Of a stretch of DNA of 64,000 bases, positions 55,801 to 64,000 are shown in pieces (within the stretch, counting starts at the first letter, position 1; every line of letters starts with the position of its first letter). The position numbers and the translations under genes were made by a program. The notes under the pieces are model-generated. The model did not search any database. It had not been told where the DNA came from and worked only from the letters and a program-made list of their open reading frames with translations. Source of the DNA: Acanthopleura granulata (lineage: Eukaryota > Mollusca > Polyplacophora > Chitonida > Chitonidae). The stretch covers positions 40,538,252-40,602,251 of the forward strand of contig JABBOT010000001.1 of the NCBI GenBank assembly GCA_016165875.1, written 5' to 3'.

Positions 55801-58407
55801 TTGACAGTGTTTGGTGCATGATGTGAGAGTTTGGACTAGAAAAATATAGTGGTTTAATTGTCCAGTTGTATCTCAGATTATTGACATTTGGCATGTAGAG
55901 GAGTCCTGAGCCTTAATTTTCCTGAACTGATACGCTTATAGCATAATTCAGTGTTCATGAAGCTGTTATAAATAGGCCGATGTGTATTTATGAAGGAATA
56001 TTTTTCATATATAGGCCTAGGCCTTCCGATATTTGGATAAATTATAAATTAATAAAATGCCATTGCTGCTAGAAACAAAATTTTAATTTAAATTTCTTAT
56101 GACAGACCCTGTGAATACATAGGTTTCTAAATATCCATAGTCCTAGATATTCATTTATGGTAGGGTACATGTATGATAGAAGCCTGCTCACTGTTTATGG
56201 CCTATATCTCAGTCTTATCTTTCAAGTATCGTACACAAAAAGAAACACCACACATGTAAATGTTTGTTTTGGTTATTATGTGTATGCCTGTGATTCTGTA
56301 TGTGTCTATGTCATTGTTCAAAGGCTTTTTACACACTGAGTGTGACTGCATCTACAGACATCTGAGAATGGAAGTGCTGTTTGACGGTTTCCACCATAAC
56401 GCACAATGTCAAGAGAGGTGTTCAAGAAAGTCATTCCGCACAAGTATTATTAAAGTATTCCGAGAGAAAAAATGTATGCATGTCTATGGTACTGTTTATT
56501 CTGCTCTCTACTGGACAGACATGAACATCTTAAAATGGCACATGAGCAGGTCATTCACATTAAAAAACTCAATTTCATAACAGCCTGTGTATTGCTGAGT
56601 GCCCCGGCCAACATGACGGTGCCTCGGTTTGACGTATTGCACGCAACCTGTAGTGCTCTATACAAACTGAGAGGTATTTATTACAACCAGTATGTGTAAA
56701 ATCTGCTTACATACATGTACATGTGCTGTATTGTAGCGCCCCCTGGAGGAGGCAGGTGGACGTGTGCTAGTGGTGTCGTTCGGCAATCAGACTGGGGCCA
56801 AGCGGTGGCTGGAGGATACAGGCTGTCCGTATGACATGTTGCTGGATCAGAAGCGAGAGGTGAGTCAACCTACCAACTGGTAGGATATGCACTGGTGTCA
56901 GAGAATTTAAATTATTTGAATCCATGACCATGAATTACTGAAAAAACTGCCTTAAACTGTAACAGTTTTACAATATGTTTAAAATTTAAATTTTTCATAC
57001 ATATAACATGAACCTTTGTGTGTGAGTCAGCAGTATAAGTCGTTCAGATTAAGGTTATGGGAGTTATGGCCCTTGATGTGCCTTGTCTTACAGTTATAGT
57101 TAAAGATATGCATGAAGCATTGTACTACTGTGAACCAGGCCTGTAAATTGTCTTTTCAGGTGTATAAAGCATTTGGATTGAGAAGATCTGTCTTCAAGGT
57201 AAAGTTTTTTGACAGCTGTTGACAACTGTTTATAAAAAACAAGCTGAATTTCTCAAGAAATGATTTCTGTCAAAATTATTGTTACTATATTATTTTTCAG
57301 TAATTTTTCAGAAATGTTCAATCCTGAAACATTACAGAATTTGAAGTCAAAACTTATGGCAAAATTAATTTTTTTATAATGCGCATAATTGCAATCTTAT
57401 ATGTAGATTGCATTTAAGTCAACATATGCTTGAGAACAAGTTAAATTGTCCTCTCAGAGTTTTGTAGTCACACATCTAGAAGTAAGAACTGTCATGCTAT
57501 AAGGTTCACAGCATTAGCAGTGACAAGCTTATATTGCGCTGAACACAGGTGTGGTGCATCTCTGCCCTGGTGTATTACGCTGAGCAGATGGCCGCGGGGA
57601 AACCTCCCATCAAGCCGTACGAGGATGTGGAAGATGACCCTCACCAGATGGGAGGAGACTTCATCCTGGATAAGGACGGGGTGGTCAGACTTCTGTACTG
57701 CTCCAAAAACAGCTCTGACAGACCGTCTGTAGAAACTCTCCTGGCTGTCCTCAAGGTGAGCAGCATTGGTGTGAATTTTATGGCAGGTAAAATCATGCCT
57801 CAGAGCCAGATTCACGTGTCATCAGATAGACTCATGATCTTGTGTCAAGTCATATCATCTTTAGGAAAATTCATGCTAAGATGGGAGATTTCATGTCACC
57901 TGAATTGTAACCTGTAGCACTCGTGACCTTATCGCCCAGCTTAATGACTTAAGGTGAAATGCTGCATTTCCTCATAAGTTTACCTATTTTAACCGACACA
58001 TTTTGTTTGATTCTAATTGATTCATTCACCTTAACACTGGACCACTTATTGAAGAGTTTTGTGGTGTTTGATGAATTTCTTCAAAAAACTTTAGTGGTGA
58101 CATCAAAAATATCATTTTAAGGCCTTTATGTACTTCAGAAATACATTTTTACAGCCCCGACTTCAGACATATTTATGACCTAAGCAGAGCAACTATAAAA
58201 CTGGTTGTCTGACATTCTCTACTTCTTCAGCCCATGTCACTATGCTTACTCCATCACCTGGATGACTGGTGTCATTCATTGTCATATATATAAATTGTTA
58301 ACAGTAAATGCTGGAATACATCAGTGTGTACTTGAATTATGATCTCTCTCATTTTACAGGATTGTAATGAAAAGTCCAACACCTCCGACCTGCCAAAGAC
58401 AGAGTAA
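52827..58407 (+). CDS. SELENOL: Selenoprotein L, peroxiredoxin-like protein with UxxU motif
   Basis: Nine plus-strand coding exons join in phase: 52827-52914, 53173-53254, 53741-53794, 54574-54619, 54872-55105, 56737-56859, 57160-57198, 57549-57755 and 58360-58407 (TAA). This gives 306 aa if two in-frame TGAs are read as selenocysteine. The ATG follows an in-frame TGA two codons upstream (52821). Residues 1-105 are helical and charged; the thioredoxin/peroxiredoxin-like fold follows. RHFA-U-L-P-U-RNHVAQVQ (U at 154 and 157) aligns with the CxxC site of PRXL2/AhpC-TSA_2 relatives. RVLVVSFG, GAKRWLEDTGCPYDMLLD and GGDFILDKDGVVRLLYCSKN with DRPSVE are typical of that family. SelL is known from aquatic animals as a diselenide protein; its substrate is not established. 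A SECIS-like hairpin follows the stop. Reading phase and homology continue across both TGAs, arguing against a pseudogene. Confidence 0.9.
55061..55072 (+). other. SELENOL: Two selenocysteine codons (UxxU redox site)
   Basis: TGA at 55061-55063 and TGA at 55070-55072 lie in frame in the fifth coding exon, separated by CTG CCG. Flanking codons encode RHFA and RNHVAQ, the conserved surroundings of the thioredoxin-fold active site. No splice signal removes them, and no single frameshift would keep both flanks in register. Confidence 0.88.
55386..55493 (-). mobile_element. SINE family A, head-truncated, little diverged
   Basis: TTTACGTCGTACTCAAGAAT, GATGGCGGCCAGCATTATGG and GTGGGAGGAAACCGGACAG are near consensus. 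Flanking GATAAATCCTTG (55375) and GATAAATACCTG (55494) look like a target duplication around an already truncated copy. In SELENOL intron 5. Confidence 0.85.
56707..56730 (+). repeat. ATACATGTACATGTGC-type tract before SELENOL exon 6
   Basis: An example of the TACATGTA/GTACATGT motif that recurs throughout the window; here it lies just before the exon 6 acceptor. Confidence 0.5.
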
Positions 58408-58440
58408 TAACTGAGAGATGTCACTTTGCATTTGATCACA

Positions 58441-58522
58441 GTGAACTTTAATCAGAATTAATGAACGCTGATGAGGAAACTTTTCGAGACTGTCAGCTGG
58501 ATGCTTTCTTGTTTAAGTTCAC
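58441..58522 (+). promoter_or_regulatory. SECIS element (selenocysteine insertion), 3' UTR
   Basis: The basal stem pairs GTGAACTT (58441-58448) with AAGTTCAC (58515-58522). The quartet strand ATGA is at 58461-58464 and its partner GGAT (K-GA-W) at 58499-58502. Above it, A(C)GCTGA pairs with TCAGCT with one bulged base. The apical AA(A) at 58477-58479 begins 12 bases after ATGA, the usual SECIS spacing. The upper stem near the loop is weak by eye. It starts 33 bases after the SELENOL stop codon, and one element would serve both UGA codons. Confidence 0.85.
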
Positions 58523-58684
58523 GTGTGCATTTACGCAGCAAAGAAGTCACTTGTTCAAATGTCTATAGTAAAACAGATTGTGAATATTTAGCAGTAATTG
58601 CCAATATTACAGCTGGCAAATGTCGTGGGTATTACATTTGGCAAATATGTTGCCAAAATCTGATTAGAGTCTAAAGAGGATTGA

Positions 58685-58973
58685 TTTATTTTTTTTATTT
58701 GATTGGTGTTTCACGCCATACTCAAGAATATTTCACTTATACGATGGTGGCCAGCATTATTGTGGTAGGAAACCGGGCAGAACCCGGGGGAAACCCACGA
58801 CCATCCGCACGCTGCTGGCAGGCCCTCCCACGTACAGCCAGACCCTCCCACGTACAGCCAGAGAGGAAGCCAGCATGAGCTGGTCTTGAACTCACAACAA
58901 CTGCATTGGTGCGAGGCTTCTGGTCATTGTGCTGCGATAGCGCGCTAACCGACTGAGCCATGGAGGCCCCCTG
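58685..58973 (-). mobile_element. SINE family A, full length with perfect target duplication
   Basis: A complete copy with A box (CTCAGTCGGTTAGCGCGC on the minus strand) and B box. Flanked by an 11-bp perfect duplication, AAGAGGATTGA, at 58674-58684 and 58974-58984. It also carries an internal 20-bp tandem duplication (CCTCCCACGTACAGCCAGA type, 58826-58865). Confidence 0.95.
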
Positions 58974-59540
58974 AAGAGGATTGAGCAGTAAACCTAATCA
59001 ATACTTGATATACTAAAAATCAGAATTTCATGACAGCAGATAAAATCACAATACTGGTAACTCGTATTACCATCCTGTGAATTCCCAGGCATGACGTACC
59101 ATTATTCTTCTGTCCCCCGGCAAATTTGCCGAGGTGATTTTAAAAGTAGAACACCGTAGACTGTAACACATTTTAACACTAACACATTTAATGCCAATTA
59201 ATGAAACTTCCATTAAACATAACTTTAACCCAGAAATTCCTTTGTCATTAAAGTTAAATGTATTAGCTATATTACTAATATAATACACACAAAGTACTGT
59301 AATTACCTCCTGTTTCGAAAGGTATGTACATCTTCTTGACAAGTCTAATGGAATGAATTTGCGCTTGAAGAGAAATTTTTTTTATGCATTTAGTATACGG
59401 GGTATAATGTTAAAGTCCGGTGATGGATGAATATTTTATTCTGTTTGTCTTAAAACATGTATTTATGACTGGATTGTTTGAACAACTGATAAAATTGTTA
59501 ATGATCGATAAATTAAATGTTGATTTACTTTTAATATATA

Positions 59541-59546
59541 AATAAA
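59541..59546 (+). other. Candidate SELENOL poly(A) signal
   Basis: AATAAA about 1.1 kb after the stop codon, downstream of the SECIS and of a SINE; it would place the SINE inside the 3' UTR. Confidence 0.35.
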
Positions 59547-59990
59547 TTAAAATGCCAATGCGTCAAGTCAGTGTTGTTCCTTTCATGTAGTTAATGTACT
59601 GTTTTAGATTAGTCTTATCTGCTGTTCACGAGACCTTTTTGACTTATATGAGAGGTTTATGGGTGGATGAGGCATGAGAGCATGGAGTACATCACCTCCC
59701 ATTGCCAGGTAACAGAAAAACACAGCGTGTAATAAAACTGCTGCAGAAACAGGGAGAAGTTTTCACTCATGCAGCAGTGGTCACTGACCATGGACAAGTT
59801 AAGGCCCTGTCACACTGGGCTTGCTACCAGGTTACAACCTAGCTGCAACTGGAATGTTTTCAAATGGCAGAATGAATGCACAGCTGGGCACAGAGACTGT
59901 GAGTGATCACAGCGAAATTTGTTGCAGCGTGCTCATGTTCAAAACTTCTGACCTGTGATTTCAAATCCTAAGACTGGTCATAAAACAGGT

Positions 59991-60019
59991 CTTGACTGGT
60001 GGTTGTACCACCAGTCAAG
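59991..60019. repeat. Perfect 13-bp hairpin
   Basis: CTTGACTGGTGGT, a TGT loop and ACCACCAGTCAAG form a perfect stem. It sits in non-coding spacer. Confidence 0.9.
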
Positions 60020-60248
60020 CATGATCACAGGTCATGCAGTTGCATGATTGGTCATCATTGTATAATTGAAATATGCATGGTTGTGAGATCACTATTGATT
60101 GCAAATAATAGAGGGAACAATGGAATATGGAGAACACTCTTACAATTTGGAATCTTTGATCAGAAGTTTTCAACAAAACCACTGACCATACATGACAGAC
60201 ATAACTGGGTGCCTCTGTGGCCAAAAGAATTAGTGCACTAGTGTAACG

Positions 60249-60433
60249 TAATGACCATGGTGCCTCTCACCAATGCAATCACTGTGAGTTCAAGCCTAGC
60301 TACAGGATGGTCATGGGTTTTCCCTGGGCTCTGCTTTGTTTCCTTCCACCATAATACTGGCTGCCGTCAAAAAAGTGAAATATTCTTGAGTACGACGTAA
60401 AACTCCAATCAAATAAATACATGTAAATAAATA
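60249..60433 (+). mobile_element. SINE family A, internally deleted
   Basis: ATCACTGTGAGTTCAAGCCT (B box) passes to GGATGGTCATGGGTTTTCCC without the CGTACGTGGGAAG segment. It ends in CTCCAATCAAATAAATA and a long AAAT tail. Confidence 0.85.
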
Positions 60434-60714
60434 TTGCAAGTATGCGTACACAGTGCTAAGAAGTCCTTGGTTAAGTGCACTACTATATCTTTACAACAAA
60501 TGTTGCCATGGTAGGTAAAGTGAAAGACAACTCACAAATAAAGTTGTGGTAAGTGAAAAGACCATTAAAAACTGTCTGAAAATTCCACATTATCAATATG
60601 GTCCATAAAAAGCCACCATATAATCAAAACATTTGACTACTTTGGTGGAAAAAATCTAAAACCAGAGTCTCTACTGGTTGAGACAGAATTATTATGGTGT
60701 TCATTACAAAACTA

Positions 60715-61650
60715 CATATGTATAACAGACAATGGAAAATCAAAATTGGAAATCAATACAACGAAATATGTATCTTGATCAACTTGTATCAAGTTTTGTT
60801 GAAACTAGACAAAAACTGCAACGGTAAGTAGTAGCACTTTGAAAGACACGATAACATATGCTGGACAGACAACCACCCTATAATCAGAATGAAAAATTAG
60901 TACTACAATTTATGTATCTTGACGTAGTCTACACCTTCGCTGAAATCAGTCAAAAACTGCAGGATTAACGTTTTGAAAGGCAGACAGACAGATGGGCAAC
61001 CAATCATCGAAATGGAAAATCGATACTACAAATTATGTATCTTGATGTAGTCTACATGTCTACATAAAAGTTTCATTGAAATTGGACAAAAACTGTAGGA
61101 GTAGCATTTTGAAAGATACAAGTGTGTTAGCATATATTGGCTAAACAGAAAGAAAGATGGACAACCCATTATCGGAAATGAAAATCGATACCACGAATTA
61201 TGTACCTTGATGTAGTCTACACTTCAAAAAAGTTTTATTGAAATCGGACAAAAACTGTTGGAGGAGTAGCATTTTGAAAGATACATGTATGTTAACATAT
61301 ACTGGATGAACAGACAGACAGATGAACAACCAATCATCAAAATGGGAAGTCGATACTATGAATTATGTACCTCAGGTTTTGTTGAAATCAGACAACAACT
61401 ATAGCTGAAATAGTGTTTTTGAAAACGTTAACATATTCTTGACAGACAGAGAGACAACTGACCATCGAAATGGAAAATCGATACTATGAATTGTGTATCT
61501 TGATGTCATCTACATTTGGCCCAAGTTTCGTTGAAATTGATCAAAAACTGTAGGGGGAGTAGCATTTTGAATGAAAAGTTAACAGACGCTAGACAGACAG
61601 ACACACAGATGCCGGAAAACTTGCTCATGCATGACCTCTTCTGGTCTTTG
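60715..61650. repeat. Diverged tandem array, about 145-bp units, six or so
   Basis: Each unit runs GAAATGGAAAATCGATACTA, TTATGTATCTTGATGTAGTC, GAAATCGGACAAAAACTGT, GTAGCATTTTGAAAG and a GACAGACAGA-rich end. Similar motifs are widespread in molluscan genomes as I recall. Confidence 0.8.
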
Positions 61651-61828
61651 ACCAGTAAAGATGAAAATCAGTGAAGGTATTTTCTGATTTTTAATTTTTT
61701 AATGATCTTTTCACTCACCATAACTTTTTTGAGGTCTTTCAATTTGAGGGCTTATTGCCAAACTAAATCATTGGTCAAGTGGTGGCCAGATCCAACGAGA
61801 GCATCAATTTTGCAGTGTGAGCTGGTTA

Positions 61829-62122
61829 ATATGACTGTTGTTCAACGCCATACTCAAGAAGTTTCCCTTCCTGATAGTGGGTGAGTTATGGGTGCAGGAA
61901 ACGCGAGTGCGTGGGGTAAACTTTTGGCAAGTTACTGACGAACCATCCCATGTGTGTTGTACAAATATTTACATGATGTTCATGTAAAACAAGACTGTAA
62001 AACAAGACTGTACATCAGTCTTCACAAACAGCCACATATGGCCATATTCTCTGTCCAAGGTAGGGTTTAAATCCACACATTGTGCATCCTGGTGATGGTG
62101 GAATGAGCTAACCAAGCCCCCA
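61829..62122 (-). mobile_element. SINE family B, copy 2
   Basis: TTCAACGCCATACTCAAGAA (tail), CGTGGGGTAAACTTTTGG, TGTCCAAGGTAGGGTTTAAA and a head with GAGCTAACCAAGCCCCC follow the order of the copy at 14838-15181. Confidence 0.65.
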
Positions 62123-62198
62123 ACAAACATAGGATATCAACTCCACAGACATGAGCTGTGTATTAAACAAAAAATTTAACAAAAGCATATTTTAAAAT

Positions 62199-62226
62199 AC
62201 TATATATATATATATATATATATATA
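62199..62226. repeat. (TA)n microsatellite
   Basis: An uninterrupted run of TA dinucleotides of about 13 units. Confidence 0.9.
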
Positions 62227-63117
62227 CGTGTATATTTTTGTGTACAGGATAGGGCATTGGAGTAAAGGGTCAGTTTACATGAAATTAGTGTCAAAAGAAA
62301 AAGCTAACAACAGATTTATAATACTTGACCACATTGGGTAAATGTAAATCATTTCATCTATTACCACAGGCTAATCTGATTAATCAGTGCTGATTTGAAA
62401 CTCCAGACGTGGGAGAAGTTTGTTCAAAACTAATTAAAATTGAAATGCCAATTTAAAAGCATGTGTACTGTAATTATTTACATAGATTCACTTAAAAATC
62501 ACAAGAAATTAAAATCGATGTGGACAGATTATTAATCGCTGATTAATAATTATTAATTATTAATATTACTGTACAGGAGCCAGTTTACAAGGCGCTGGTA
62601 GCAACACGGACCACAAGGACCAGCTGACTTCTAACGTCTATCTCACGCTTGCTCATTACAGCTTTAATACTTCAATACATTCAAGACTTTTTTTCTTTGC
62701 ATGCACCATGACAAATTTTCAAATCATAATTAAACTACCTGTAGAAAATCACACTCACTGTACATATCTCCTTTTTTTGCACCTAAATTTTTTAGTTTTG
62801 CAAACACTGAAAATTTCAGAACAGTACCAAAAACAAATGTAAACACTCATTAGAGTTGGACACTAAATTGTATTCAAAAAATACCACCAATCGTCATGTT
62901 CTGTACCCAATGGGTTATGTAGACCAGTTTGTAACATTTTCACGGTCCCTGCTGCCTATCAGATTTTTGGTCTATAATCCAATACTGAGTTCTGAGAACA
63001 GACAATCCGAGATGTCAAAGCACATGAGAGACTTGGGATCTTTCTCCTTCATTAAGCACACACATCTGTTTCCATGTTGATATGACATTGGAGATATGTC
63101 ACAGTGATGTTATCACT

Positions 63118-63153
63118 TTAAAGGACAGCCATTTGCCCAGTGGCCTCGGCTGC
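63118..63153 (-). CDS. Possible last coding exon of a gene to the right
   Basis: A strong acceptor on the minus strand (TTTGTTTCTGTTTCAG) is followed by 11 codons, AAEATGQMAVL, and TAA. I do not recognise the protein. No other exon is visible up to 64000, so the remainder would lie outside. The call rests on one splice site and a short open frame. Confidence 0.3.
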   Translation of the reverse strand, partial: AAEATGQMAVL

Positions 63154-63362
63154 CTGAAACAGAAACAAATTAAACACATGTAAAGGTAAATTTTTCTTAG
63201 CTTAAAGTAACATTTTGAATCTAAATTTAATAACTGGTCATTACATTTTCTTTAAAAAAAAAATTCTGTGTTAAATAAAGATCATTTAAACACATGCTTT
63301 TCCGTCATTAAAAGGCCTGGAAAATGCTTAGCCTGTATCCTTTTAGAAACAATACATTATCT

Positions 63363-63502
63363 TTGATTTATTATTTATTTCATTGGTATTTTATGCCATA
63401 CTCTAGAATATTTCTAGAGGGGCTAGCATTATGGTGGGAGGAAACCAGGCAGAGATTGGGAGAAACACAAGTTGCTGGTGAACCTTCCCATGTACCACTG
63501 AT
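63363..63502 (-). mobile_element. SINE family A, head-truncated
   Basis: TTTATGCCATACTCTAGAAT, CTAGCATTATGGTGGGAGG and CAAGTTGCTGGTGAACC are present. The ACTTATACGACGG segment is lost and the copy ends after CCATGTACCACTG. Confidence 0.8.
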
Positions 63503-64000
63503 CTTAGTAATTCATTCGCAACACCACTTGAACATCATTCAAGAAACTGTTGGACTTGGTATGTATTGTTGTGCATATATAATCCTTGAAAACAAAGACA
63601 CTGGGGCCAATTTCATAAAACTTCTAGGGATGTTTTTCTCCATTAATACACACTGCCTGTGTTGCAGCTCAATAAGGTGGCATCATTTACAGGTCAATTT
63701 GTCTGTACGAAGTTTTATGAAATTTGCCTGTTCTGTATGCTTTACATTGGACAACATGGATGTTGTTCTGTAGATACAATCCATGAAAACATGAACATTT
63801 TTCAGTACACTTAATCCTTGAAAAAAGTAGAAATGGTGAAAATCAGATGTGGTTCAACTGATATCAGCTGCTGCGAGAACAGAAAGCTACATTGTGTTAC
63901 ACAAATGTGACATCAACACAATAGACCTGACCCCTGTTTCACAAAGCTATCGTAGGCTAAGTTGATCGTAACTATCATGGCTACCCGTCTTTTTAACACG
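63503..64000. other. Right edge, nothing recognised
   Basis: No exon, repeat or RNA gene seen. If the exon at 63118 is real this is intron of that gene. Confidence 0.4.

Larger units (their letters stand above)
58523..63117. other. SELENOL 3' UTR remainder and intergenic spacer
   Basis: No coding exon supported. It holds two SINE A copies, one SINE B copy, a perfect 13-bp hairpin, a six-unit tandem array and a TA microsatellite. AATAAA at 59541 is a candidate SELENOL poly(A) signal. Confidence 0.55.

Noticed and set aside
58900..58971. tRNA gene from A-box and B-box like sequence
   Set aside because: It is the head of a SINE copy; the sequence does not close a full cloverleaf by eye and continues into the SINE body.
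60715..61650. CRISPR-like array
   Set aside because: Units are diverged tandem repeats without constant direct repeats and unique spacers, in an animal genome.

Overview
The window is animal nuclear DNA, most likely from a marine mollusc or a close lophotrochozoan relative. Genes are split into short exons with GT-AG introns, intergenic DNA is AT-rich, and about twenty tRNA-derived SINE copies are scattered through it. The placement rests on my memory of similar repeats in molluscs and on protein similarity; I could not run a search.

Five multi-exon genes can be rebuilt with continuous reading phase, and a sixth is only hinted at. (1) 390-3084, minus: a secreted C-type-lectin-like protein with a following PAN/apple-like exon, continuing past the left edge. 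(2) 6970-11578, minus: NDUFAF1 (CIA30), a complex I assembly factor, complete in three exons, 297 aa. (3) 19399-25885, plus: CHP1, an N-myristoylated EF-hand protein, complete in six exons, 191 aa. (4) 31042-49173, minus: SEC23, the COPII coat subunit and Sar1 GAP, complete in nineteen coding exons, 770 aa. (5) 52827-58407, plus: a peroxiredoxin-like selenoprotein that I identify as selenoprotein L (SELENOL), nine coding exons, 306 aa. (6) 63118-63153, minus: a possible last coding exon of a gene lying to the right.

The most notable item is gene 5. One exon carries two in-frame TGA codons separated by exactly two sense codons (55061-55063 and 55070-55072), at the place where thioredoxin-fold relatives carry the CxxC redox motif. 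Read as selenocysteine they give a UxxU pair, the proposed diselenide centre of the SelL family. A SECIS-like hairpin with the expected ATGA / AA / GGAT core and a basal stem lies just after the stop codon (58441-58522). Ordinary gene callers would truncate or split this gene.

Layout: NDUFAF1 and CHP1 diverge from a 7.8-kb repeat-rich spacer holding a 43-bp minisatellite of about 28 units (15729-16931), with a 258-bp six-unit block repeated twice. CHP1 and SEC23 converge tail to tail. SEC23 and SELENOL diverge from a shared upstream region with an ETS-type motif beside the SEC23 first exon. The genes serve unrelated cellular jobs (respiration, ion transport and trafficking, COPII export, redox), so the neighbourhood is not an operon-like functional cluster.

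Repeats include a main tRNA-derived SINE family (A), a second SINE family (B) that shares A's tail motif, a third molluscan-type repeat (C), a roughly 200-bp family with three copies (one nested in a SINE), a foldback/MITE-like element, an ATAGGG-rich repeat family and several tandem arrays.
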